A stretch of DNA of 10,842 nucleotides, taken from JBIKLM01 sp044375105. GTDB taxonomy: Bacteria; Planctomycetota; UBA1135; GCA-002686595. Both the position numbers and the translations under genes were made by a program. Positions 4,198 to 10,842 of this stretch are shown here, one piece after another. Numbering within the stretch: the stretch's first letter is position 1; every line of letters starts with the position of its first letter. The stretch covers positions 1-10,842 of the forward strand of contig JBILNK010000151.1 in assembly GCA_044375105.1 (NCBI GenBank), in the 5' to 3' direction. The notes below the pieces were generated by a model, which saw only the letters and a program-made list of their open reading frames with translations, did no database searches and was not told the DNA's origin.

Positions 4198-5928
4198 TCA
4201 GAGCGAGCTCAGGAAGCGGATCAGGGCCGCGCGGGTGTCCGCATCGGCGCAGCGGAAGGCTTCGCGGGCGGCGTGCGCTTCGCCGCCGTGCCACAGGATC
4301 GCCTCGGCGAAGTCCCGGGCCCGACCGTCGTGCAGCAGGGCCATGGGGCCGTTGACCACCGGCACGAGCCCGAGGCCCCACAGGGGCGGCGTGCGCCATT
4401 CGGAGGGCGCCGCGTCGCCGTCCTGCTTCTGGTCGGCCAAGCCGGGGCCGAGGTCGTGGAGCAGCAGGTCCGTGTAGGGGCGGAAGCGCTGCCCGGAGAG
4501 GCCCGGGGCGTGGTCGGAGGGGCCGCTCGATTGCAGCGGCGTGTGGCAAGCGGCGCAGCCCAGGGCTTCGAACAGCCGCGCGCCCTCGAGCAGGGTCTCG
4601 GGCTCGCCCCGCTGGGCGGGCACGGCCAGCAGGCGGCTGTAGAGCACGACGCGCTCGAAGGTCTGTGGATCGACCTCCGGCTGTCCGCCGGAGCTGAACT
4701 GGAGGGCTGCGGCCTGCGGGCCGGAGAGGGCTTCGTCGGGCGCGAGCGCCGAGGTGATGCCGATGTCGTTCAGGAAGGCGGCGGCGATCTGCCCCTCCAG
4801 GTCCGCTTGGGTGGCTTTCCAGCCGAAGCGGCCGGCCCGGCGCTGGCCCGCTTCCCCCGGCAGCCAATGCACGCGGCCCGAGATGCCGTCGCCGTCGCGG
4901 TCCTCGGGATCCGCGCGGGCCAGCAGGGCCTCGAGCGGGATCGCTTCGAGCAGCCCCAGACCAATCAGCTGGGGCGCCAGCCGGGCGCCGATACGCAGGT
5001 CCCTGTCGAAGGGACCGTAGGCCGGCTGCTCGAGGTCGAAGCGCGGCGCGCGCAGATGGAACTCCTGGCCGTCGGCATACACCCCACGCTGTTCGATCCA
5101 GCGGATCCGGGGCAGCGCTTCCGGTGGGATGCCGGGCAAGGCCTGGTCCTGGAGCTGGCCTCCGTAGCGCGGCTCAGGCAGGTCTCCGCTCGGCCCGGGA
5201 ATGCCCAAGCGCAGCAGCAGGCCCTGACCATCGGGCGTGCCGTCGCCCTCGGGCACGAGCCCGCGCCCGTCGAGTCCGTGGCAGGCGCCGCAGGAGCGGG
5301 CGTTGAACAGGGGCCCGAGCCCGTCGCGCCCCGCGGCGCTGGCCGGAGCCGCGATCCAGTTGCCGCGAAAAAAGGAATTGCCCACCTGGAAAGCGCGGCG
5401 CTGCAGGTCGTCGAGCCCGGGCACAGGGAAGCCGAAGGCGTTTTGGCTTTGGTCCTCGATCGTGATGGCGCCGCCCAGGGGCAGATCGAGTCCGAAGCGC
5501 GCGATCGCGCCCGGCTCGCCCGGCGCTCGCTGCGAATCCGCGCTGGAATCGGCCGCGCTCGCCTCGGCTGCGGCCGAACCGCTGGGCCGCGTCGCTTGGG
5601 CGCCCGCGCCGCCGGGCGCCGAGCGCGCCACGGCCTCCTGCGCTGCAGGGATCGACGCCCGCGCCGCGGGAACGGCGGCGGCGCTCGGCGCCGGAGTCTG
5701 CGCCGCGGCGATCGGCGCGATCGCGCCGCGGGGCGCAGCTCCCGGCTCCCCCGCTGCGGCACCCAGCAACTCAGCGACCTGGGGCGCCCCCAAGGGCGCG
5801 CTGGCTGCGCCCGCGCGGGGCTCCGCTCCGATCGACAGCAACCACAGGCCGGCCAGCAGCCCGGCGCGCGCCGGGGCCCGGCCGAGCCGCGGCGCCCGCT
5901 CCGGTCGGGTCCGTTCGACCGCGCTCAT
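4198..5928 (-). CDS. Di-haem oxidoreductase (DUF1111 / putative peroxidase family)
   Basis: The 576-residue product is a secreted di-haem c-type cytochrome of the DUF1111 (DHOR) family, related in fold to MauG and CcpA peroxidases. Haem sites are CGACH at residues 213-217 and CAACH at 458-462. Other family marks are a calcium-type loop DPEDRDGDGISGRVHW (340-355), the WRTPPLWGLGL block (511-521) and LLHDGRARDFAEAILWHGGE (531-550). A hydrophobic segment at about 22-33 is the signal or anchor. Residues about 40-138 form an Ala/Pro/Ser-rich linker that is not part of the family core. ATG 5928 is chosen because it overlaps the imelysin stop by ATGA, which implies translational coupling; upstream parts of the same open frame are antisense shadow inside imelysin. 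DHOR genes next to imelysin genes are common in bacterial iron-responsive loci; a redox role in periplasmic iron handling is inferred, substrate unknown. Confidence 0.88.
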   Translation of the reverse strand: MSAVERTRPERAPRLGRAPARAGLLAGLWLLSIGAEPRAGAASAPLGAPQVAELLGAAAGEPGAAPRGAIAPIAAAQTPAPSAAAVPAARASIPAAQEAVARSAPGGAGAQATRPSGSAAAEASAADSSADSQRAPGEPGAIARFGLDLPLGGAITIEDQSQNAFGFPVPGLDDLQRRAFQVGNSFFRGNWIAAPASAAGRDGLGPLFNARSCGACHGLDGRGLVPEGDGTPDGQGLLLRLGIPGPSGDLPEPRYGGQLQDQALPGIPPEALPRIRWIEQRGVYADGQEFHLRAPRFDLEQPAYGPFDRDLRIGARLAPQLIGLGLLEAIPLEALLARADPEDRDGDGISGRVHWLPGEAGQRRAGRFGWKATQADLEGQIAAAFLNDIGITSALAPDEALSGPQAAALQFSSGGQPEVDPQTFERVVLYSRLLAVPAQRGEPETLLEGARLFEALGCAACHTPLQSSGPSDHAPGLSGQRFRPYTDLLLHDLGPGLADQKQDGDAAPSEWRTPPLWGLGLVPVVNGPMALLHDGRARDFAEAILWHGGEAHAAREAFRCADADTRAALIRFLSSL

Positions 5929-7133
5929 CCGCCGGGGACCAATTGGATGCTGAAGCCGAGCCGGCCCGCCAGGGCGGAGAGCAGGCGGGTTTGCTGCTCG
6001 AAGGCCACCACCGCGGCCCAGACCGCGCGCCGCCCCGGGTCCTCGTCCGCGCCCAGGATGGCCTGGTCGAAGGGCGCGGGGATGGCTTCGACGGCGCGCA
6101 GCGTCGCCTCGAGCTGCGCTTCGATGGCCCTCGCGAGGGCCGGATCGAGGGCCTCCACGAGCTCGGCGAGACCGATCCCGGCCGCCGAGGTCGGCCCGTG
6201 CAGCGCTTCGCACAGACGCCCGTGCCAGACCTCCAGGATGCCGCGCTGATCGGCGATCAGGTCGGCGTGGGTCGTGTCGCTGAAACAGCTGTGCTCCTGC
6301 TCCTGGTCGCGGGTTTCGAGGGCCACCACCAGCCGCTCGCCCGCCAGTTCGAAGCCCGAGAGCACCACCAGACCCGCGAGGGCGTGGCGCAGGGAGCGGC
6401 CGTCCGCATCCGCCACGAATCCCTGGCGATAGGCGCCCGGCTCCTCGGACCAGGCGCGCTGCACCTGCTCGAGGTGCTCGACCAGCAGCAGGCCCAGCAC
6501 GCGCAGCAGCTCGGCGCGGCGCTCGGCGTGGGGAGCGGCGCCGGGCACGAAGTCCGTGTGCGAGCGCTGGCCGGGCCCGCTTGGATCCTGGTCGCTGCCC
6601 CAGAGCAAGAATTCGATCGCGTGCCAGCCGGTGGTCACGTGGGTCTCGCCCCCGCGCTGATTGAGCAGCTCGAGCGCGCGGGGATCGATGTGCGGCAACA
6701 GCCGCGCGTCGCCGACCAGACCGGTGCCGGGGGCCGAGGGATAACCGTCCAGGTGGAGCTCGTCGAGGGGCCAGGCGTTCAGCAGGGCTTCGACCCCGGT
6801 GCGCGGATCGTCGATCGGGCCGCCGTAGAAGCGCAGCGCCTCGCTGGTGCCATACAGCTCGCGGGCCCGGCACCACGCTTGACGCGCGGCCTCGAGCCTC
6901 GCGTCGCTCGGTTCGGCGGCCAGCCCCGTCAGCGCTTCGGCCAGCTTCACGGCCGCCCCGTGGATCGCGTCGTACCGGGCGCGCGCCAGCTCGGCATAGC
7001 TCGACAGGAAGCGCGTCTCGAGGACCGGGTCCAGGGGGTCCTCGATCCGCGGCGGCGTTGGCTCGGACGGGGCCCCCTGCGGAGCCCAACCACTGAGGGC
7101 GGCCAGCGAGCACAAGGCGAGCGCACGATGCAT
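5925..7133 (-). CDS. Imelysin family protein (IrpA/ICMP-like, periplasmic iron-linked)
   Basis: The 402-residue product matches the imelysin (peptidase M75-like) family, helical-bundle proteins of the periplasm or outer membrane linked to iron uptake. The signature GxHxxE is GWHAIEFLLWG (residues 169-179: Gly169, His171, Glu174). SCFSDTTHADL at 282-292 is the second conserved block of the IrpA branch, and WPLDELHLDGYPSAP at 121-135 is also typical. A signal peptide spans about residues 1-18 (ALALCSLAALSGWA). ATG 7133 is selected because it gives this signal; the open frame upstream to 7241 adds 36 arginine-rich residues. Only a weak ribosome site is seen. The gene overlaps the di-haem oxidoreductase gene by ATGA. 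No proteolytic activity is expected for most family members. No Fur box could be recognised in the GC-rich upstream region. Confidence 0.9.
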   Translation of the reverse strand: MHRALALCSLAALSGWAPQGAPSEPTPPRIEDPLDPVLETRFLSSYAELARARYDAIHGAAVKLAEALTGLAAEPSDARLEAARQAWCRARELYGTSEALRFYGGPIDDPRTGVEALLNAWPLDELHLDGYPSAPGTGLVGDARLLPHIDPRALELLNQRGGETHVTTGWHAIEFLLWGSDQDPSGPGQRSHTDFVPGAAPHAERRAELLRVLGLLLVEHLEQVQRAWSEEPGAYRQGFVADADGRSLRHALAGLVVLSGFELAGERLVVALETRDQEQEHSCFSDTTHADLIADQRGILEVWHGRLCEALHGPTSAAGIGLAELVEALDPALARAIEAQLEATLRAVEAIPAPFDQAILGADEDPGRRAVWAAVVAFEQQTRLLSALAGRLGFSIQLVPGG

Positions 7134-7253
7134 GAGCCTAGCCTGGCGCGGGATGGTTAAGGCACGATCAGGACAGCGGAGATCCCGTCGGGGTCGCCGG
7201 CCCAGCGGCCATCGCTCGCGCCGCCCGGAGAACCGTGGCATCCGGGGAGCCGC

Positions 7254-7304
7254 GGCCTCCTGGTCACCACGGCCTCCTGGTCACCACGGCCTCCGGGAAA
7301 CCAC
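7254..7304. repeat. 17-bp tandem repeat, three units
   Basis: GGCCTCCTGGTCACCAC occurs at 7254-7270 and 7271-7287 exactly, and a diverged third unit GGCCTCCGGGAAACCAC at 7288-7304. There are no spacers, so this is a small tandem repeat, not CRISPR. It lies about 120 bases upstream of imelysin on its strand and could be a slippage site or a cluster of binding sites. Confidence 0.8.
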
Positions 7305-7382
7305 CGGGTCCAGGGCGCGCGGGCAGCCGGGAGCGCCCGCCAGCCGCCGGCCGGGTGAACCCGCGGGGCCGCCGGGCGCGGG

Positions 7383-7410
7383 GCGTGGATCCGGGGGCGT
7401 GGATCCGGGG
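7383..7410. repeat. 14-bp tandem repeat, two units
   Basis: GCGTGGATCCGGGG is repeated directly at 7383-7396 and 7397-7410. A related GATGGATCC lies in the loop of the adjacent hairpin, and TGGCTCAC flanks that hairpin on both sides, so this corner of the gap is built from short duplicated pieces. Confidence 0.7.
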
Positions 7411-7419
7411 GCGATGGCT

Positions 7420-7445
7420 CACGGCGCGATGGATCCCGCGCCGTG
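7420..7445 (-). terminator. GC-rich hairpin after the beta-CASP gene
   Basis: CACGGCGCG (7420-7428) and CGCGCCGTG (7437-7445) form a perfect 9-bp stem with an 8-base loop, 2 bases past the stop codon on the minus strand. There is no U-run. It may be a terminator or a 3' stability hairpin. Confidence 0.45.
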
Positions 7446-7447
7446 GC

Positions 7448-8869
7448 TCACAGCTCGATCGTCTCCCCCAGGGCCGGCGCGCTCACGCGGGCGCCGTGGC
7501 GCTCCTCCAGCAGCCGGCCGAAGGCCTCCAGGGCCGGGGGCTCGCCGTGGACCAGGGCGATGCGCTGGCCCGGGCGCAGGGCCGGCTGGACCCACTCGAG
7601 CAGGTCTTGCTGGTCGCCGTGGGCCGAGAAGCCGTTCAGCACGTGGATCTTGGCCCGCACGGCGATGCGCTCGCCGAGCAGGCGCACCGCCCGGGCGTGC
7701 TCGACCAGCTGACGTCCGATCGAGCCCTCGGCCTGATAGCCGACGATCACCACCTGGGCCTCGGGGCGCCACAGATTGTGCTTCAAGTGGTGCTGGATGC
7801 GGCCGGCGTCGCACATGCCCGAAGCCGCCAGGATGATCGCGTTCTGTTCCCGGTTGAGCGCGATGGATTGCTCCGGCTCGCGCACGAATTCGAGCCGCTG
7901 CGGGGCCGGCAAGCGGCCGCCCGCTTTGGCCAGGGCCTCGGGCTTCAGGAAATCGGGGCAGCGCCGGTACAGCTCGGTCACGTCGGCGCCCATCGGTGTG
8001 TCCAGCACCACCCGTCCGAGGCGCGCCCCCTGGCGCTCGAAATGGGCCAGGTAGGCCAGCATGGCCTGGGCGCGCCCCACGGCGAACACCGGGATCAGCA
8101 CGTTGCCGTGTTCGCGCTCGGCGAAGGCCACGATCTCGGCCAGTTCCGCCAGAGTCGACTCGGCATCGGGGTGGCGCCGATCGCCGTAGGTGGCCTCCAT
8201 CACGATCAGGTCGGCGGGCTCGGCCGGCTCCGGCTCGGCGATCAGCGGCATGCCATCGCGGCCCAGGTCGCCCGAGAACAGCAGCCGCCGCAGGCCCTGC
8301 GGGGTCGCGATGCGCAGGTCCACCTGGGCGGCCCCGAGGATGTGCCCGGCCAGGCGCAGCCGGGCTTCGACTCCCGGAGCCAGCGCGAACCAGCGCGCCA
8401 GGGGCGCGGCTTCGAACCGGTGCAGGCAAGCCTCGGCCTCCTCGCTCGTGTAGAGCGGCTCGATGCTGGCTTTGCGGCCGCGGCGCAACAGGCGTTTGTT
8501 GCGATAGGCGGCGTCGCTCTGCTGGATCTTGGCGGAATCGAGCAGCATGATGCGCGCCAGCTGGCAGGTGGCTTCGGTGGCGTGGATCGGCGCCCGCAGA
8601 CCCCGTTTGTGGAGCAGAGGCAGACGCCCGCAATGGTCGATGTGGGCGTGGGTCAGCACCACGGCATCGAGGCTGCGCGGATCGAAATCGAAAGGCAGCG
8701 CGTTGTGGGCCCGCTCCTGGGCCCCGCCCTGGAAGAGCCCGCAATCGATCAAGACGCGCGCCGCGGGCGTCTCGATCAGAAAGCAGGAGCCGGTGACCCC
8801 CTGGGAGGCTCCCAGGAAGCGCAGGCGGATGTCGGCGGGCGGGGTCGGGGGATTCGCGCTGGAGGCCAT
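7448..8869 (-). CDS. Beta-CASP metallo-beta-lactamase, RNase/exonuclease-like
   Basis: The 473-residue product is a full-length beta-CASP protein of the CPSF73/YsaA-type group: an MBL fold split by a beta-CASP domain. The metal-binding motif is THAHIDHCG (His74, His76, Asp78, His79), with further ligands in LAGHILGAAQ (His176) and FSGDLGR (Asp201). Beta-CASP motif B is SGMCDAGR (350-357), and the late His motif is GFSAHGDQ (His417). The N-terminus LGASQGVTGSCFLI is typical of the group, which cuts RNA in archaea and bacteria; it lacks the extra C-terminal domain of RNase J. It should be cytoplasmic and zinc-dependent. ATG 8869 follows directly from the family start and no ribosome site is visible. 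It is divergent from hsp20-lon with a 114-base shared gap. The long frame extending to 9412 is antisense shadow. The true substrate is not shown by sequence. Confidence 0.9.
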   Translation of the reverse strand: MASSANPPTPPADIRLRFLGASQGVTGSCFLIETPAARVLIDCGLFQGGAQERAHNALPFDFDPRSLDAVVLTHAHIDHCGRLPLLHKRGLRAPIHATEATCQLARIMLLDSAKIQQSDAAYRNKRLLRRGRKASIEPLYTSEEAEACLHRFEAAPLARWFALAPGVEARLRLAGHILGAAQVDLRIATPQGLRRLLFSGDLGRDGMPLIAEPEPAEPADLIVMEATYGDRRHPDAESTLAELAEIVAFAEREHGNVLIPVFAVGRAQAMLAYLAHFERQGARLGRVVLDTPMGADVTELYRRCPDFLKPEALAKAGGRLPAPQRLEFVREPEQSIALNREQNAIILAASGMCDAGRIQHHLKHNLWRPEAQVVIVGYQAEGSIGRQLVEHARAVRLLGERIAVRAKIHVLNGFSAHGDQQDLLEWVQPALRPGQRIALVHGEPPALEAFGRLLEERHGARVSAPALGETIEL

Positions 8870-8933
8870 CGAGGGAGCGGGTCTCGGAAAGGGGCCCGGG
8901 GAGCGTACGAGAGGTCGGGCCGGGGCGGCCGTG

Positions 8934-8962
8934 TCGACGAGCGCCGGGGCAGGTCCTAGGAT
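8934..8962 (+). promoter_or_regulatory. Candidate promoter for hsp20-lon
   Basis: TCGACG (8934-8939) and TAGGAT (8957-8962) match 4 of 6 bases each of the sigma-70 -35 and -10 boxes, with a 17-base spacer, 21 bases before the hsp20 ATG. I see no CIRCE inverted repeat or sigma-32-like box, so heat control is not shown. Confidence 0.35.
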
Positions 8963-8983
8963 GGACCCTGCGAGGAATTGCCG

Positions 8984-9418
8984 ATGTCCGAAAACGATCC
9001 CGATTGGATGTGGCGGCGCGCCCGCGCGATGCTCGAGCAGAGCGAGCGCTTGAGCCAGCGCCTCGCGGGCGCCCAGCGCGCCGCCGGGCACCCGACCGCC
9101 CAGCCGGCGGCCTGGGAGCCCCCGGTCGACATCTTCGAGACGGCAACCGAGTTCTGGGTGCTGACCGCCCTGCCGGGCCTCGAAGCCCGCCACGTGCAGA
9201 TCCTGCTGCGCGGCCACGAGCTCAGCATCACCGGCCAGCGCCCCCTGCCGGAGGTGCTGCGCACGGCCCAGGTGCATCGCCTGGAAATCCCCTACGGCCG
9301 CTTCCAACGCCTGCTGGCCCTGCCGCCCGGCTGCTACGAACTGGGCCTCAGCCAGATGGTCCAGGGCCTGGTCGTCCTCCAAGTGCACAAGCGCGGGCCG
9401 CTCCCGCGGCAACCATGA
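8984..9418 (+). CDS. Small heat-shock protein (Hsp20 / alpha-crystallin family)
   Basis: The 144-residue product has one alpha-crystallin domain at about residues 44-137, preceded by a charged helix (MWRRARAMLEQSERLSQRL). Family marks are EPPVDIFETATEFWVLTALPGLE (45-67), HRLEIPYGRFQRLLALP (98-114) and the closing GLVVLQVHK (128-136). Such proteins are ATP-independent holdases that bind unfolding proteins. The tail RGPLPRQP ends without the I-x-I/V motif that normally links dimers into larger oligomers, and the N-terminus is short, so assemblies may be small. ATG 8984 is chosen over the in-frame TTG at 8978 because GAGGA (8972-8976) lies 7 bases before it. Its TGA overlaps the lon ATG by ATGA, so the two proteins are probably made from one message in linked amounts. 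Confidence 0.88.
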   Translation: MSENDPDWMWRRARAMLEQSERLSQRLAGAQRAAGHPTAQPAAWEPPVDIFETATEFWVLTALPGLEARHVQILLRGHELSITGQRPLPEVLRTAQVHRLEIPYGRFQRLLALPPGCYELGLSQMVQGLVVLQVHKRGPLPRQP

Positions 9419-10842
9419 GCAAACCCAAGAACAAGCCCGCGCCCGCGGCCCCGGAGGATTCCGCGCCCCGACGCAAGCGCCCCGCCGCGCCGGACCAGCC
9501 GCGTGAACCGGCCTCTGAACAGGCCCCGCCCCCGCCCGGGCGCGGCCAGGCCGAACGGCCGCAGGAGCCCCGCGGCCCGGCGGATCGGGCGCCGTCCGAA
9601 GCCCCGCCGTCCGACTCGCCCGGCGCGGAGCGCCAGCCCAGCGAGCGCCCGAGCTCCGAGCCGAAGCCCCCCATGGCGCCGGCCTCCGAAGCGCCGGCCT
9701 CCGAAGCTCCGGCCTCCGAAGCTCCGGCCTCCGAGGCGCCGGCCTCCGAGCCGTTGCCGGTGATGCCCGCCAACGTCCCGGTCGAGCTCTCGCAGCTGTT
9801 CCGCGGGATCGCCAAGCCCGGGGCCGAGTCCCCCGCCGCCCCGGAGCTCGGGCAGGACGAGGTCATCGTGGTGGCGGTGCGCGGCATGGTGCTGTACCCC
9901 GGTGTGGTGCTGCCGGTGGTCGCGGGCCGCCCGCGCTCCCTGCGCGCGATCCAAGCCGCCGTGGCCAAGGAGGCGCCCCTGGCGCTGCTCCTGCAGAAGG
10001 ATCCCGAGCAGACCGAGCCGGATCCCAAGGACCTGCACACCCTCGGCACCCTGGCGGAGATCCTGCGCTATGTGACCGCGCCGGATGGCAGCCATCACGT
10101 GATCGTGCAGGGCAAGCAGCGCCTGCGCGTCAAGGCCTTCGTGCGCACGGATCCCTATCTGGTGGCCAAGATCGAGCGCATCGACGAAGAGAAGCCGAAA
10201 CGCGCCCTCTCCAAGCAGATCGAAGCGCGCCTGCACCATCTGCGCTTCCAGGCCGCCCAAGCCCTGCAGCTCTTGCCCGAGCCGCCCGAGGAGCTGCAGA
10301 ACGCGGTCCAGAACGCTCCGACGCCCGAGGCGCTGACCTACCTGGTGGCGACCTTCATGGAGATGCCCGCCGAGGAGAAGCAGGACATCCTGGCCACCCT
10401 GCCGCTGCTCGAGCGCATGGAGAAGGTCTCGGCCAAGCTGAACCACCTGATCGAGGTGCTCTCGCTCAGCAAGGAGCTGCGCCAGCGCACGCGCGGGTCC
10501 ATGGAGAAGACCCAGCGCGAGTACTTCCTGCGCGAGCAGCTCAAGACCATCCAGGCCGAGCTGGGCGAAGGCGCCGCGCCGGAATTGGCCGAGCTGACCG
10601 CGGCCCTCGATCGCGCCGGCCTGCCGGCCGAGGTCGACAAGGAGGTGCGCCGCGAGCTCAAGCGCCTCGAGCGCATGTCCGAGCAGTCGGTCGAGTACGG
10701 CATGCTGCGCACCTACCTGGAGACGGTCGCCGAGCTGCCCTGGTCCAAGTCGACCGCGGACCAGATCGACCTCGAGCGCGCCCGGCGCATCCTGGACGAG
10801 GACCACTTCGGCCTCGAAAAGGTCAAGGCGCGCATCCTCGAG
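9415..10842 (+). CDS. lon: Lon protease (endopeptidase La), N-terminal part, cut by window edge
   Basis: ATG 9415 opens a frame that stays open to the last base (476 residues). Residues 1-147 are low-complexity, rich in Pro, Ala, Glu and Arg, with five APASE repeats at 88-112. From about 148 the Lon N-terminal substrate domain is clear: DEVIVVAVRGMVLYPGVVLPV, then HHVIVQGKQRLRVKAF. It is followed by the helical region with EKTQREYFLREQLKTIQAEL (364-383) and ELPWSK (440-445), which immediately precedes the AAA+ domain. The Walker motifs and the Ser-Lys protease dyad would lie beyond the window. Lon degrades misfolded and regulatory proteins in the cytoplasm using ATP. The start is fixed by the ATGA overlap with hsp20; there is no strong ribosome site of its own, so coupling is likely. 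Typical Lon starts within a few residues of the substrate domain, so the leader is unusual. Confidence 0.92.
   Translation, partial: MSKPKNKPAPAAPEDSAPRRKRPAAPDQPREPASEQAPPPPGRGQAERPQEPRGPADRAPSEAPPSDSPGAERQPSERPSSEPKPPMAPASEAPASEAPASEAPASEAPASEPLPVMPANVPVELSQLFRGIAKPGAESPAAPELGQDEVIVVAVRGMVLYPGVVLPVVAGRPRSLRAIQAAVAKEAPLALLLQKDPEQTEPDPKDLHTLGTLAEILRYVTAPDGSHHVIVQGKQRLRVKAFVRTDPYLVAKIERIDEEKPKRALSKQIEARLHHLRFQAAQALQLLPEPPEELQNAVQNAPTPEALTYLVATFMEMPAEEKQDILATLPLLERMEKVSAKLNHLIEVLSLSKELRQRTRGSMEKTQREYFLREQLKTIQAELGEGAAPELAELTAALDRAGLPAEVDKEVRRELKRLERMSEQSVEYGMLRTYLETVAELPWSKSTADQIDLERARRILDEDHFGLEKVKARILE
9676..9750 (+). repeat. Five 15-bp tandem repeats encoding APASE inside lon
   Basis: Units of the type GCGCCGGCCTCCGAA run from 9676 to 9750 in five copies, varying only at third positions (GCG/GCT and GAA/GAG). 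In-frame 15-bp units encode Ala-Pro-Ala-Ser-Glu. Near-identical DNA suggests recent slippage expansion, and copy number may vary among strains. Confidence 0.9.

Larger units (their letters stand above)
7134..7447. other. Gene-free 314-bp gap with GC-rich tandem repeats
   Basis: This gap separates the end of the beta-CASP gene from the start of imelysin, both on the minus strand, and should hold the imelysin promoter. No gene or clear -35/-10 pair is seen. It contains three 17-bp tandem units (7254-7304), two 14-bp units (7383-7410) and a hairpin (7420-7445). Plus-strand frames through it are shadows rich in Arg/Gly/Pro. Confidence 0.55.

Noticed and set aside
4273..6249. 658-residue plus-strand frame opposite the di-haem oxidoreductase and imelysin
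   Set aside because: It is the complement of strongly supported minus-strand genes in very high GC DNA and shows no domain.
5929..7113. N-terminal extension of the di-haem oxidoreductase frame through the whole imelysin gene
   Set aside because: The translated extension is Arg/Ala/Gly-rich with no family signal and is antisense-frame shadow of a clear imelysin; the ATGA overlap gives a better start.
7254..7304. CRISPR-like repeat cluster
   Set aside because: The units are 17 bp, directly abutting, without spacers, and no cas gene is near.
7235..8959. 574-residue plus-strand frame opposite the beta-CASP gene
   Set aside because: The minus strand encodes a complete beta-CASP protein with all motifs; this frame is its shadow.
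9334..10806. 490-residue minus-strand frame with GGRSFGG-like repeats
   Set aside because: The repeats are the complement of the APASE codons in lon; the plus strand has clear Lon homology.

Overview
The window is chromosomal DNA from a very GC-rich, probably Gram-negative bacterium. Lipoprotein signal peptides, secreted multi-haem-type cytochromes, an imelysin and a Lon with a long disordered N-terminus fit Myxococcota, Planctomycetota or Acidobacteriota, but the sequence does not decide between them. Two kinds of DNA are present. From about 3541 to the right end, and at bases 1-406, GC is very high and genes are tightly packed. The stretch 407-3540 has visibly lower GC, looser spacing, gene fragments and small secreted proteins.

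Left region (1-4081): the 3' part of a trypsin-like/PDZ (HtrA-type) protein gene occurs twice in direct orientation. Copy 1 (1-402) enters from the left edge. Copy 2 (about 3541-4077) lacks its 5' part. Over the shared 406 bases I count 14 differences, and identity stops 4 bases after both stop codons. Between the copies lies an accessory island. It holds the C-terminal piece of a phospholipase D-like protein, possibly from a DISARM DrmC gene. It also holds two small lipoproteins with EF-hand-like calcium loops, one small secreted protein, and the N-terminal piece of a c-type cytochrome. Two of the small genes have good terminator hairpins, so they look expressed rather than accidental.

Middle region (4198-7133, minus strand): an imelysin gene overlaps a di-haem oxidoreductase (DUF1111-type) gene by the four bases ATGA. 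This pair is typical of periplasmic iron-related loci. A 314-bp gap upstream carries short GC-rich tandem repeats and a hairpin after the next gene.

Right region (7448-10842): a minus-strand beta-CASP metallo-beta-lactamase RNase-like gene diverges from a plus-strand pair, a small heat-shock protein (Hsp20) and lon. The pair also overlaps by ATGA. The lon gene runs off the right edge just before its ATPase domain, and its product begins with about 147 low-complexity residues including five APASE repeats. The Hsp20-Lon pair is a proteostasis unit: a holdase translated together with a AAA+ protease.

I see no complete new defence or mobile system. The most unusual points are the duplicated 3' protease end flanking the island, a protease copy whose catalytic serine position is phenylalanine, the calcium-loop lipoprotein pair, and the Hsp20-Lon fusion-like arrangement with its repeat-bearing Lon leader.
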